Positions 8,109-18,272 of a DNA stretch of 50,576 bases are shown here, piece after piece (the first letter of the stretch is position 1; each line of letters begins with the position of its first letter). The notes beneath the pieces are model-generated. The model made no database searches. It had not been told where the DNA came from and saw only the letters and a program-made list of their open reading frames with translations. The DNA is from an uncultured Clostridia bacterium (lineage in GTDB: Bacteria > Bacillota > Clostridia > Oscillospirales > Oscillospiraceae): NCBI GenBank assembly GCA_946186225.1, contig CAMHMK010000003.1, positions 1-50,576 on the forward strand, given 5' to 3'. The position numbers and the translations under genes were made by a program.

Positions 8109-8822
8109 TTATAGCTGCGAGGAGATCAGCATCATCAAAAGGCCGACGATCGGCAGATGTATGATGAAGATGTACAGGGAGTTTCTGCCGCAGAAGCAGA
8201 AAAAGCGGACAATGGGATTTGCAGTTGAAACGCCGGGCAGACGGGTTGTCTTCTCGCGGTAGAGCAGTCTGCCGAGGACGATGCCGAGGCAGAACCAGCC
8301 GAGATGGGGGACGATCGGGAAATAATCCCCCGAGGAAAAGCCGGGATAGCGCAGGCCGAGGGGAAAGAGCAGGCGGGTCTCCACCAGGGCCGGCTGGGCC
8401 TCCAGCCAGTAGCCGACGACCACGACTGCCAAACCGAACACGCACAGCAGCCAACTTGGCAGCTTTTTGAGCAGCGGAGCGATCATCATGGCGAAGCCGA
8501 GCAGATGCAGGACGCCGAAGCGGATGATCATATCGTCACTCAGCCAGCCGAGAAGGACGCCTGCATAGGAGCCCACCGTCAACACCATGCCGCCGGCAAA
8601 GACGAACAGGCCGCGGCGGAAGCTGTTGGAGCCCAGCGTGGAGGAAAGGCCGGAGAGAATGACGAACAGGGCGCCGCCGTACTGCATCACGTAACCGACA
8701 AGCGGCGGAATGCGGAACAGGCCAAGAATGTTGGCGGTATAATACAGCGTATGCGATATGATGACGCAGAGGATCAGGAAGCCGCGTATGGTGTCGATTT
8801 CCCAAATACGTTCCTTTTTCAT
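8109..8822 (-). CDS. heparan-alpha-glucosaminide N-acetyltransferase-like membrane protein (DUF1624)
   Basis: EIDTIRGFLILCVIISHTLYY N-terminus plus multiple hydrophobic segments. Confidence 0.78.
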   Translation of the reverse strand: MKKERIWEIDTIRGFLILCVIISHTLYYTANILGLFRIPPLVGYVMQYGGALFVILSGLSSTLGSNSFRRGLFVFAGGMVLTVGSYAGVLLGWLSDDMIIRFGVLHLLGFAMMIAPLLKKLPSWLLCVFGLAVVVVGYWLEAQPALVETRLLFPLGLRYPGFSSGDYFPIVPHLGWFCLGIVLGRLLYREKTTRLPGVSTANPIVRFFCFCGRNSLYIFIIHLPIVGLLMMLISSQL

Positions 8823-10540
8823 ACTTCCACCTGGGCGTTCGCCTCTTCCTCCAGGACGCGGTAGGCAACCTTGCCGACCAGCGTCTTGGGCAGTTCGGAG
8901 CGGAATTCGATCTCATAGGGCATCGCGTACTTCGCAATATGCTTCCGGCAGTGCTCGAACAGCTCCTGACGGACCTCCTCCGTCGGTTCAATGCCGGGAC
9001 GGAGAACGACGAAGGCCTTGACCTTCTGCATCTTGTACTTGTCCTTGACACCGACCACGCAGGAGAGCAGGACCTTCTCATGGCCGTCGATGATATTCTC
9101 CAGCTGGCTGGGATAAACGTTGTAGCCGGAGGTGATGATCATGCGCTTGATCCGCTGGCGGAAGTAGATGAAGCCGTCGGTATCCATCGCGCCGAGATCG
9201 CCGGTGTGGAGCCAGATGCGGCCGTCGGCGTGACGGCGGAGGGTCTGGGCGGTTTCCTCGGGATTGTCTACATAGCACATCATGACCGAGGGGCCGGAGA
9301 CGCAGATCTCGCCCTCGATGTTGGGGTCGACCTCCTCCAGGGTGCCGGGCTTGACGATCTTGTAGTAGGTATCCGGGAAGGGCACGCCGATGGAGCCGGA
9401 GCGGGCATAGTCCCGCGGCGTCAGGCAGGAGGCCGTGACGCACTCGGTCGTGCCGTAGCCCTCGCGGATCTGAATCTTCGCGTGATGGGCCTTCAGGAAG
9501 TCGTCCACCTTGTGCTTGAGCTCCACGGAGAGTGAGTCGCCGCCGGAGAACATTCCGTCGAGGAAGCTCAGATCGGCATCCTCGAGCAGGTCGGTCCGCA
9601 GCAGGGCCTCAAAGAGCGTCGGAACGCCGGGGACGAAATTGGGCTTCTTCTTGAGCAGGAGCTTGGCATAGGTCTTGACGTTGAACTGCGGGACCAGAAT
9701 GCAGGTCGCCCCGCCGACCAGGGCCGTGTGGATGCCGATGCCGAGGCCGAAGCCGTGGAAGATGGGCATGACGGAGAGCATCCGTTTCCCGTGAATGTCC
9801 TTCAGGCCGGAGGCGGCAATCGTCTGCAGAGCCGTGGCATTGAAGTTGGCGGACGAAAGGAGAATGCCCTTCGTGGTGCCGGTGGTGCCGCCGGAATAGA
9901 GGATGGACGCACCTTCGGTATAGTCGATGGGATGCTCGGGCAGGGCCCCGGTCTTTTTGCCGCCGCGGAGGAAGTCATTCCAGCGGATGTAATCGCCGCC
10001 GGCCGGGAGCTTGGGGATCTTGCGGGCTGCCTTCGTCATCGGATAAAGCAGGTTCAGCGGCGCGGGCAGCTCATCCTTGATCTGCGCGATGACGAGCTTC
10101 GTGGGCTGCTGAAGGTCACCCCGGATCTGATCGATCTTGCCGTAGAACTGGTCCAGGGTCAGGATGGCCTTAGAGTGGGAGAAGTTCAGATAGAAGGCGA
10201 TCTCGCTGGGGGCAGAGAGCGGGTGGATCATATTGGATACCGCACCGATCCGATTGAGGGCGTAGAAGGTATCCAGTGCCTGCGGGCAATTGGGCATGCA
10301 GATCGTGAAGCGGTCCCCTTTCCCGATGCCCAGCGTAATCAGGGCTTTGGCGACGCGGTCGATACGCGCCATGAACTGTGCATAGGTGACGTTCTTGCCC
10401 ATGAATTCATAGGCGACGTCGTTCGGATATTTCACCGCAGCCGCGCGAACGAGCTCATAGATCGTCTTTGCGGGATAATTCAGCGTACGGGGCATGTCTC
10501 CGTAGAAATTGAACCAGGGTGCGCTTGCAGAAAGACCCAT
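8819..10540 (-). CDS. class I adenylate-forming enzyme (long-chain acyl-CoA synthetase-like)
   Basis: LYSGGTTGTTKGILLSS (A3), GYGTTEC (A5), WLHTGDLG (A7), K-containing C-terminus; 573 aa. Confidence 0.92.
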   Translation of the reverse strand: MGLSASAPWFNFYGDMPRTLNYPAKTIYELVRAAAVKYPNDVAYEFMGKNVTYAQFMARIDRVAKALITLGIGKGDRFTICMPNCPQALDTFYALNRIGAVSNMIHPLSAPSEIAFYLNFSHSKAILTLDQFYGKIDQIRGDLQQPTKLVIAQIKDELPAPLNLLYPMTKAARKIPKLPAGGDYIRWNDFLRGGKKTGALPEHPIDYTEGASILYSGGTTGTTKGILLSSANFNATALQTIAASGLKDIHGKRMLSVMPIFHGFGLGIGIHTALVGGATCILVPQFNVKTYAKLLLKKKPNFVPGVPTLFEALLRTDLLEDADLSFLDGMFSGGDSLSVELKHKVDDFLKAHHAKIQIREGYGTTECVTASCLTPRDYARSGSIGVPFPDTYYKIVKPGTLEEVDPNIEGEICVSGPSVMMCYVDNPEETAQTLRRHADGRIWLHTGDLGAMDTDGFIYFRQRIKRMIITSGYNVYPSQLENIIDGHEKVLLSCVVGVKDKYKMQKVKAFVVLRPGIEPTEEVRQELFEHCRKHIAKYAMPYEIEFRSELPKTLVGKVAYRVLEEEANAQVEV

Positions 10541-10635
10541 TTCTTAACTTCCCTTCTGAACGATTGTTTCTAAGCAAATATTATACAATATAGTATGCAG
10601 AAATGCAAGAAAAATTGAAAAAGAAGTCGAAAGCT

Positions 10636-11802
10636 TCACCCGTGGACTAAGAGTCGGGCAAGGGCCGGTCTGCGAACCTGCATGGCGCCCTTCGGACAGA
10701 ACTCCTGGCAGCAGAAGCAGCGGATGCAGGCGCTTCGGTCGATCTTCGGCTTGCCCGCTGCCATGCGGATTGCCTTGGCCGGGCAGACCTGCTCGCACTT
10801 CCGGCAGCCGACGCATGCGCTCTTCTCCACGCCGGGACGGGCGGCAATGTAGCGCTGCAGGAAGCCGCTGAACAGCTGGCCGGCCTTGCCATGGAACATA
10901 TTCTGAAACTGGAGTCCGTTGCGCTCCGTGATGGTTCTAAAATCAGGACAGATAAAGTCCCGCCAAGCGCCGGAGATCTCCAACGCATCCGGATCGTCCG
11001 CGCAGAGGCCTCTGGCCTGCGCCGCGCAGAGTGTCGGGACCGTAGCCGGATCGAGACCGATCAACTTTGCGCAGACCAGGTCGATGCTGTGAGGATTTCT
11101 CCCACCAAGGACCAGGCCGACCGGCTTTGGGTCCCCTGCGGTGGGTCCGTTGCCTTCCATGGCGACCACGGCGTCCACCAAGTGCAGCTGCGGCTTCCAG
11201 AACTCATCCAGATCGACCAGCATATTTGCAAAGTCCTCCGGATTCGGGTAGCGGAAATGATACTCCGGCTTCATCGTGCCCGGAATCGTGCCGAAGAGGT
11301 TCTTGGCTGCTGCAGACAGACCCATCATTCCGTGGGACTTGAGCTTGCAGAAGTTGATGATCCCATCGCAGTGCAGGAGCCATTCGGTCACGGTGGCAGT
11401 CTTCGCAAGCTTCGCCTCGGGCAGCTCCACTTCTTTGGTCCCGAAGTTGGAATTGAGGACCGCGCCGACGGTATCCATTCCGGTGGCGTGGTAGATGCGG
11501 TTGACGTAGACCGCGGTATAGAGGCCGCCTGGGCTGTCGCCGATGACAGGCTCCGCACCGCGGGCCTTGACCATCTCCACAAGGGCCCGCAGCAGCTCCG
11601 GATGGGTGGTCGCGGCAGCATCGGGCTTCATGCCGGCGACCAGATTCGCTTTGATGCCGATTCGCATGCCCGGACGGACCCAGTCGAGACCGCCGAACGC
11701 CTCCACGACCTGTTCCAGGGCCGCCCTGCAGTCTGCCGGATCATAGGACGGGCAGCGGGCAAGGACAACGTCCGGGGCTTTTGCTTTGTTCACGTTCATC
11801 AT
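10636..11802 (-). CDS. DUF362 protein with C-terminal 2x[4Fe-4S] ferredoxin domain
   Basis: IGIKANLVAGMKPDAAATTHPELLRALVE...; CVGCRKCEQVCPAKAIRM...CIRCFCCQEFCPKGAM. Confidence 0.88.
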   Translation of the reverse strand: MMNVNKAKAPDVVLARCPSYDPADCRAALEQVVEAFGGLDWVRPGMRIGIKANLVAGMKPDAAATTHPELLRALVEMVKARGAEPVIGDSPGGLYTAVYVNRIYHATGMDTVGAVLNSNFGTKEVELPEAKLAKTATVTEWLLHCDGIINFCKLKSHGMMGLSAAAKNLFGTIPGTMKPEYHFRYPNPEDFANMLVDLDEFWKPQLHLVDAVVAMEGNGPTAGDPKPVGLVLGGRNPHSIDLVCAKLIGLDPATVPTLCAAQARGLCADDPDALEISGAWRDFICPDFRTITERNGLQFQNMFHGKAGQLFSGFLQRYIAARPGVEKSACVGCRKCEQVCPAKAIRMAAGKPKIDRSACIRCFCCQEFCPKGAMQVRRPALARLLVHG

Positions 11803-12082
11803 ACAGACTCCTACTCTCTGTCATTTCCGCCGCAGCTGCTGCGCGGACGGAATCAAGCTGATTTTTGTTCATTGTACTATGGCAGAATCCGAAAAGCAAG
11901 AGTGGATCTCCGCACGGCAGAAAATCCCTGCGGCGGGAGTCGTGTTTTTGCCGGATCAGCCGTCGCATTCTGTTTGTCGGTCGGGCCGGATGCAGCAAAA
12001 CCGACTGAAGCAGACGTTTTGCCTTGCCTCAGTCGGTTTCGGATTCGTTGGAGCGCCCGGCATAGACCGGACCGATTCTGTT

Positions 12083-12496
12083 TCAGACCTCGATTCCGAG
12101 GGACTTCATGTATTCACGGAGGATGGATCTCCGGGTGACAATTCCGATAAAGGTGCCGCGGTCATCGACCACGGGAACAAAGTTCTGCACCAGAACCTTC
12201 TTCATGAGCTCGTTTCCTTCGGTGGAGATGGAGACAGGGGTATTATCCCTGCTGTGCGCGATCTCCATAATATTGTGCGTCTCAGCCTCCTTTAAATCCA
12301 TGTTGCAGAGATTCTTCATGGCCCAGAGCAGATCGCCCTCAGTCAAAGTCCCACGGTACTGGCCGTTCTCCTTGTTGATGATCGGCAGGGCGGAGAAACC
12401 GGAAATCTCCAGCCGTTCCAGCGCCTCACGAATGGATTCGTCATCATAGAGGAGTTCGCAGTTGGCCTTGGGGGTCAAATAAAACAGGATGTTCAA
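12083..12496 (-). CDS. CBS-domain protein
   Basis: Two CBS-like motifs (GFSALPIINKENGQYRGTLTEGDLLWA; FVPVVDDRGTFIGIVTRRSIL). TTG start at 12496 with an AAGGGGG RBS. Confidence 0.8.
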   Translation of the reverse strand: MNILFYLTPKANCELLYDDESIREALERLEISGFSALPIINKENGQYRGTLTEGDLLWAMKNLCNMDLKEAETHNIMEIAHSRDNTPVSISTEGNELMKKVLVQNFVPVVDDRGTFIGIVTRRSILREYMKSLGIEV

Positions 12497-12623
12497 GCAG
12501 TCGCCCCCTTCTGGATCTTTATTTGGTATTCCCATGATGATTCTTCATGGAGGATCACCGTGCTTCGCATCCTTTTCCGCTTCTATCATACCACGAACTT
12601 ATTACAGTAATGTGAATTTTTCA

Positions 12624-12657
12624 AAAAGACGCCTGAAAAAATTCAGGCGTCTTTTTT
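12624..12657. terminator. Rho-independent terminator (likely bidirectional)
   Basis: AAAAAGACGCCTGAAAAAATTCAGGCGTCTTTTTT. Confidence 0.9.
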
Positions 12658-12674
12658 GGCTATTTTACACAAAG

Positions 12675-13448
12675 TTATTCGATGGCAGTCGCAGTTTCAA
12701 CAATCTGAATCAATTTTTCCGGAACCAGAGAGGCGCCGCCGATCAAACCGCCGTCGATATCGGGCTGCATCAACAGCTCCCGGGCGTTTTTTTCGTTCAT
12801 GCTGCCGCCGTAAAGAATGACGGTCGCGCGCGCCGTGCGGGCGTCGTACAGCTTGCGAATCAGCGTGCGGATGTGGGCGCAGACGGCCTCCGCCTGCTCG
12901 GGCGTGGCGGTCCTGCCGGTTCCGATCGCCCAGATCGGCTCGTAGGCGATGACCAGCTTGCGCACAGAACGGTCGTCCAGGCCCTGAAGGGCATATTTCA
13001 GTTGCATGGAAATCCATTCCTCGGTCACACCGACCTCACGCTGCTCCAGGCTCTCGCCGCAGCAGACAATGGGGGTCATGCCCGCATCCAGGACCGCCTG
13101 GAGCTTATTGCGAACGTCCCGATCCGTCTCGCCCATGGCGCGGCGCTCGGAATGGCCCAGAATGACGTATTTGCAGCTTGCATCCACCAGCATGGAGGCA
13201 GAGATCTCACCGGTATAGGCCCCGGCGGGATTGGCGTTACAGTTCTCCGCACCGATGCAGACGCGGGTCTCGCGAAGGGTCCGTACTGCCGCAGGAATGC
13301 AGACTGCGGGAAGGCAAATGGCGACGTCGCAGCCCCGCCCCTTGGGAAGAAGCTCCCGGAGCCGGGTCATATAGGCCCGCGTCTCGGAGGGCGTTTTGTT
13401 CATCTTCCAATTGCCGGCAATCAGCGGTCTGCGGTATTTTCTGTTCAT
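12675..13448 (-). CDS. tpiA: triosephosphate isomerase
   Basis: GNWKMNKT; YVILGHSERR; VIAYEPIWAIGTG; LYGGSMNEKNA; IDGGLIGGASL. Confidence 0.97.
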   Translation of the reverse strand: MNRKYRRPLIAGNWKMNKTPSETRAYMTRLRELLPKGRGCDVAICLPAVCIPAAVRTLRETRVCIGAENCNANPAGAYTGEISASMLVDASCKYVILGHSERRAMGETDRDVRNKLQAVLDAGMTPIVCCGESLEQREVGVTEEWISMQLKYALQGLDDRSVRKLVIAYEPIWAIGTGRTATPEQAEAVCAHIRTLIRKLYDARTARATVILYGGSMNEKNARELLMQPDIDGGLIGGASLVPEKLIQIVETATAIE

Positions 13449-13453
13449 GCGGT

Positions 13454-14654
13454 TTATTTATCCTCCAGGCAGGCAATGCCGGGCAGCTCCAGGCCCTCCA
13501 GGAATTCCAGGGAAGCGCCGCCGCCGGTGGAGATGTGCGTGATCTTGTCGGCAAAGCCGAGCTGCTCGCAGGCAGCGGCCGAGTCGCCGCCGCCAACGAT
13601 GGTGACAGCCTCAGAGTCCGCCAGCGCCTGGGCAACAGCGATGGTGCCCTTGGCCAGGGTCGGGTTCTCAAACACGCCCATGGGGCCGTTCCAGACAACG
13701 GTCTTGGCGCTCTTGACGGCGTCGGCAAAGAGCTCGCGGGTCTTCTCGCCGATATCCAGACCCATCACGTCGTCGCCGATCTCTTCGGCGGCCACGGTGC
13801 AGACCTCAACTGGCCCGTCGATGGGGTCGGGGAAGGACTTGGCAACCACGGTGTCGACCGGAAGCAGGAGCTTGACGCCCTTTTCTTCGGCCTTCTTCAT
13901 CATGTCACGGCAGTAGTCGAGCTTCTCGGCATCCAGCAGGGACTTGCCGACCTTGCAGCCCTTGGCGGCCAGGAAGGTATAGGCCATGCCGCCGCCGATG
14001 ATCAGGGTGTCGACCTTCTCCAGAAGGTTGTTGATAACGTTCAGCTTGTCGGAGACCTTGGCGCCGCCCAGGATGGCGACGAAGGGACGCTCGGGATCGG
14101 CCAGAGCCTTGCCCATGATGCCGACTTCCTTGGCGATCAGATATCCGCAGTAGGCGGGCAGATAATCGGCCACGCCGGCTGTGGAGGAATGGGCTCTGTG
14201 GGCAGTGCCGAAGGCGTCGTTGACAAAGATGTCGGCCAGTTCGGCCAACTTCTTGCTGAGCTCGGGGTCGTTCTTGGTCTCGCCCTTCTCGAAGCGGGTG
14301 TTCTCAAGCAGCATGACGTCGCCGTCCTGAAGCTCGGAAGCCAGACGGTGGGCGTCTTCGCCGGCCACGTCCTTGGCCATACGGACCTTGACGCCGAGCA
14401 GCTCGCTCAGGCGATCGGCGACAACCTTCAGGCTCAGCTCAGGCTTGTATTCACCCTTGGGCTTGCCCATGTGGGAGCAGAGGATGACGCGGGCGCCGTG
14501 CTCGCGCAGATAGTTGATCGTGGGCAGGGCGGCAACAATACGCTTGTCAGAGGTAATCTTGCCTTCCTTCGTCGGAACATTGAAATCGCAGCGGCACAGG
14601 ACCCGCTTGCCGCGGACTTCCACATCTTCAACGGATTTCTTGTTGTAGTTCATC
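13454..14654 (-). CDS. pgk: phosphoglycerate kinase
   Basis: [57 protein letters not shown] at 14654. Confidence 0.97.
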
Positions 14655-14684
14655 GATGACCCTCCAAAATAGTAAATTAAGTAG

Positions 14685-15203
14685 TTATGGATTATGCGAT
14701 CCACCGTCCGGTGGGAGCTTACGATCTTTCATGCTTCCCCAGCCCTGAAGACCCGGGAAGGCTTGCTGCCGCAGGGCCTCATAGACCGTTACGGCAACGG
14801 AATTTGCAAGATTGAGGGACCGCGCGTCGGCGATCATCGGAATCTTGACGCAGGCTTCGCGATGGGCATAGAGGAAGTCCTCGGGCAGGCCACGGGTTTC
14901 CGGACCGAAAAAGAGGTAGCAATCTGCCGCAAACTCGGCCTCGGTATAGGTCCGCGGCGCCTTGGTGGATAGAAGCCACATCTGTCCGACGCGGTTTCGG
15001 GCGAAGAAATCATCTATGTTTTCGTAGACCCGGACGTCCACCAGATGCCAGTAGTCCAGACCGGCACGCTTGACCTGGCGGTCAGAGATATCGAAGCCCA
15101 AGGGCTTGATCAGGTGCAGGCGGCTGCCGGTAGCCGCGCAGGTGCGGGCGATATTACCGGTATTCTGGGGAATCTCCGGTTGGTAAAGTACAACGTTCAG
15201 CAT
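14685..15203 (-). CDS. trmL: tRNA (cytidine(34)-2'-O)-methyltransferase (SPOUT)
   Basis: [70 protein letters not shown]. Confidence 0.95.
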   Translation of the reverse strand: MLNVVLYQPEIPQNTGNIARTCAATGSRLHLIKPLGFDISDRQVKRAGLDYWHLVDVRVYENIDDFFARNRVGQMWLLSTKAPRTYTEAEFAADCYLFFGPETRGLPEDFLYAHREACVKIPMIADARSLNLANSVAVTVYEALRQQAFPGLQGWGSMKDRKLPPDGGSHNP

Positions 15204-15294
15204 ACGGACCTCGGGGAAGGACTTTTTGGTATTTTACCCGTTTTATCCGCGAAAAGCAACACAAATCTGAAATTTCGGCGGAATGAAAGGGTTT

Positions 15295-15798
15295 TTACAG
15301 CGGCAGGGGTTTCGTATTGGTATATTCCACAAAACGGAAGGGCGTCCGGCCCTCCACCTGGGTCGGCTGGATGGAAGACACGAACCAGTGATCCAGGTGG
15401 TTCAGGTTCGGGAAGAACTTGTCCGCCTTGAGCTCGGAGTAGTTGAAGGTCACATAGGCTTTCTCGCAGTGGGGAACGAGAAGCTGATAGACGCTCTCGC
15501 CGCCGATGACCCAGAGGTTCTCGCTGTAGCGGTCGCGGAGCAGGGATTTCAGCTCGTCCACGCTGTGGCAGACGATGGCACCTTCCACAGTGAGATTCGT
15601 ATCGTGCGTCAGGATGATGTTTTCCCGCTCGGGCAGGGGGCGGGCGTTCGGGAAGGTTTCAAGGGTCTTGCGTCCGTAGATGACGGTCTTGTGGATGGTC
15701 AGCTCGCGGAATCGATGAAGGTCGGTGGGGATGGAGACGAGCAGCTTGCCGTTCTTGCCGATGCCCCAGTGTGAGGTGACGTTAACAATGGCATTCAT
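15295..15798 (-). CDS. folA: dihydrofolate reductase
   Basis: WGIGKNGKLLVSIPTDLHRFRELT...VIYGRKTLETFPNARPLPERENIILT...VIGGESVYQLLVP. Confidence 0.95.
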   Translation of the reverse strand: MNAIVNVTSHWGIGKNGKLLVSIPTDLHRFRELTIHKTVIYGRKTLETFPNARPLPERENIILTHDTNLTVEGAIVCHSVDELKSLLRDRYSENLWVIGGESVYQLLVPHCEKAYVTFNYSELKADKFFPNLNHLDHWFVSSIQPTQVEGRTPFRFVEYTNTKPLPL

Positions 15799-15813
15799 GG
15801 ATGATTATCTCTC

Positions 15814-16644
15814 CTAAATCGCGACTGGTATTTTCCCCTCGAAGGGATGATATTGATAGTTCTCCACCGAAAAGCTTTCTTTGGTGAAGGCATAGAAGTC
15901 TGTGACGGTCGGGTCCAGACGGACCGTCGGGGCCGGGAAGGGCTCCAGGGCTAGCATCTGTTCCACCATCGGGATGTGGCGGTCGTAGATGTGGCAGTCG
16001 GCGATGACATGGACCAGCTCACCCGGGATCAGGCCGGAGACCTGTGCAAACATGCACACGAGGGCGGCATATTGGACGACGTTCCAATTGTTCGCGGTCA
16101 GCATGTCCTGGGAGCGCTGGTTCAGGATCGCATTGAGCCGGTTCCCGCTGACGTTGAAGGTCATGGAGTAGGCGCAGGGATAGAGGCCCATTTCATGCAG
16201 GTCCGCGAAGTTGTACATACTGGTAAGGATGCGGCGGCTCTGAGGATTGTGCTTCAGATCGTAGAGGACCCGGTCCACCTGGTCGAAGTCGCCCTCAGGG
16301 TAATGGTGCTTCTGGGCGAGCTGATAGCCATAGGCCTTGCCGATGGTGCCATTCTCATCCGCCCAGCTGTCCCAGATGTGACTGGAGAGCAGGCGGACAT
16401 CATTGGATTTTTTCTGCCAGATCCAAAGAAGCTCGTCGATCGCGGATTTCCAGTAGGTGCGGCGGAGCGTCATCAGCGGGAATTCTTTTTGCAGGTCGTA
16501 GCGGTTGACCACGCCAAAGAGCTTGATCGTGTGGGCGGGGGTCCCGTCCTCCCAGTGGGGCCGTACGGGCAGGTCGTCATCCCGGACGCCGCGAGCCAGA
16601 ATGCTCCGGCAGGTTTCCAGGTAGACCTGATCGGCATAACTCAT
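15814..16644 (-). CDS. thyA: thymidylate synthase
   Basis: EFPLMTLRRTYWKSAIDELLWIW; YPCAYSMTFNVSGNRLNAILNQRSQDM; adjacent to folA. Confidence 0.95.
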   Translation of the reverse strand: MSYADQVYLETCRSILARGVRDDDLPVRPHWEDGTPAHTIKLFGVVNRYDLQKEFPLMTLRRTYWKSAIDELLWIWQKKSNDVRLLSSHIWDSWADENGTIGKAYGYQLAQKHHYPEGDFDQVDRVLYDLKHNPQSRRILTSMYNFADLHEMGLYPCAYSMTFNVSGNRLNAILNQRSQDMLTANNWNVVQYAALVCMFAQVSGLIPGELVHVIADCHIYDRHIPMVEQMLALEPFPAPTVRLDPTVTDFYAFTKESFSVENYQYHPFEGKIPVAI

Positions 16645-16673
16645 GGAGCTTCCCTCCTGTCTGTGTGAAAGAA

Positions 16674-18272
16674 TCAGGGTTCTGTGGACGCGGTCTCCGC
16701 CGGCTCGGTCTCCTGGGCCGTCAGGATCTCATAGGAGGTGCTGGCGTCGGAGAGGGTCCGGCCGCCGGAGAGGTGGAAGACGTTGTCCACCGCCGGCTGG
16801 AGGCTGGATATCGCGCCGCGGTTTGCCATGACCGCATAGGATTTGAAGAGCAGCGGGCAGAAATACCCCTGCTCCATGACGTTTCGGTAGAGGTCGTAGC
16901 AGTTGCCGGAGTTTTCCAGGGCCGCAGCGCAGAGCTCCGTCATTGCCCCGCTCTGGATGCCACCGTAGCTGAGCGCACCGTATGGCTTGAAGAACTCGCT
17001 CAGATCGAAGCTGGCGGAAAGGCGGGTCTCGCCGATGAAGCAGTCAAACTGGCCGGCAAGCAGGCGATACTGATAGGTCTCATAGTCCACAGAGCTGACC
17101 TCGATGCGGACACCGGCCTCGGAGAGCATCTCGGCAATGCGGTGGGCCGTCTCGACCCGTTTGGGGTCCGCCGAGCAGACCAGAAGGGTCCCCACATAGT
17201 CCGGCGAGATATTTGCCTTTGCCTTTGCGGCAGAAAAAGCGATGCGGTCGTATTGGTAGGCCTCGGCAAGATTCTGATCATAGAGCCTGCTCTCCGGAGA
17301 ACAGGGCAGGCAGGCCGCCTTGGCAAAGCCCTTGAAGATCGAGGTCGTGATGGCGGAGCGGTCGATGATGTGGGTGACGCCGGCGCGGAATTCCCGGTTG
17401 ACGAACATTCCGGCGGCGCAGTTAAAGCCAATGTACTGCATCGTCGTGGTGGGGCAGTCCCAGAGCTCGAAATCGCACCGGTAGCCCACTGCCGTGGGCG
17501 AGTTCAGATCGGCACAGACCAAACTGGTTGCGCCAAACTCGAAGCTGTCGCGGATCTCGGTGGGGTTTCTGGCCGCAGAGAGCGTGATGCGGCTGTACTC
17601 GACCGGTGCAGACCGGTCTTGCCACCAGGATCTGCTGCGCACGAGCGCATCTGAGGCAAACACGTAGGGCCCAGAGCCGATGGGGCGGTTTTCCTGGACC
17701 GTCGACGCCTGCACGATCGGGACGTCCAGCAGCAGGGGAAGGTTTTCGTAAGGGGAATAAAGCGTGATCAGCAGGGTCTTTTGATCCTTCGCCTCGATGG
17801 CGGCCACTCTGGAAAATCGGGTGCCGTAATAGGCGCTGTCCCGGGCCGCTTCCAGGGACGCCGCCGCATCCGCAGCGGTCACGGGACTTCCGTCAGAGAA
17901 TACGGCGTCGGCACAGATTGTGAACACATAGTGCTTTCCGTCCTCGCTGACGGCGAAGCTGTCACACAGAACGGGCTCGGCCTCAAACTGGCCGCTCAGA
18001 ACAAAGAGCCCCTCGTAGACCAGGGACAGGACGGGGCGGTTGGTGATGCAGGTGCAGGAATAGGGATTGAAGCCATAGGCGGGAACATAGACAAGGCCGA
18101 AATCCTTCGGCTTCTCCAGGTTACTGCTCGGCTCGGTCACGGCAATGACCTCGTTTTCGGCGGCAGTCGTCGTTTCGGGCTCTGCGGCGCCGGTTTCGGT
18201 TTTGGCCGGACCCGTCCCGCAGGCGCTGAGCAGGAGCGTCAACGAGAGCAGCAGACAGAACATACGTTTCAT
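16674..18272 (-). CDS. ABC-type solute-binding lipoprotein, family 5 (peptide/nickel type)
   Basis: Lipobox LLLSACGTG; SBP_bac_5-like fold features (FSDGSPVTAADAAASLEAARD). ATG at 18272. Confidence 0.85.
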   Translation of the reverse strand: MKRMFCLLLSLTLLLSACGTGPAKTETGAAEPETTTAAENEVIAVTEPSSNLEKPKDFGLVYVPAYGFNPYSCTCITNRPVLSLVYEGLFVLSGQFEAEPVLCDSFAVSEDGKHYVFTICADAVFSDGSPVTAADAAASLEAARDSAYYGTRFSRVAAIEAKDQKTLLITLYSPYENLPLLLDVPIVQASTVQENRPIGSGPYVFASDALVRSRSWWQDRSAPVEYSRITLSAARNPTEIRDSFEFGATSLVCADLNSPTAVGYRCDFELWDCPTTTMQYIGFNCAAGMFVNREFRAGVTHIIDRSAITTSIFKGFAKAACLPCSPESRLYDQNLAEAYQYDRIAFSAAKAKANISPDYVGTLLVCSADPKRVETAHRIAEMLSEAGVRIEVSSVDYETYQYRLLAGQFDCFIGETRLSASFDLSEFFKPYGALSYGGIQSGAMTELCAAALENSGNCYDLYRNVMEQGYFCPLLFKSYAVMANRGAISSLQPAVDNVFHLSGGRTLSDASTSYEILTAQETEPAETASTEP

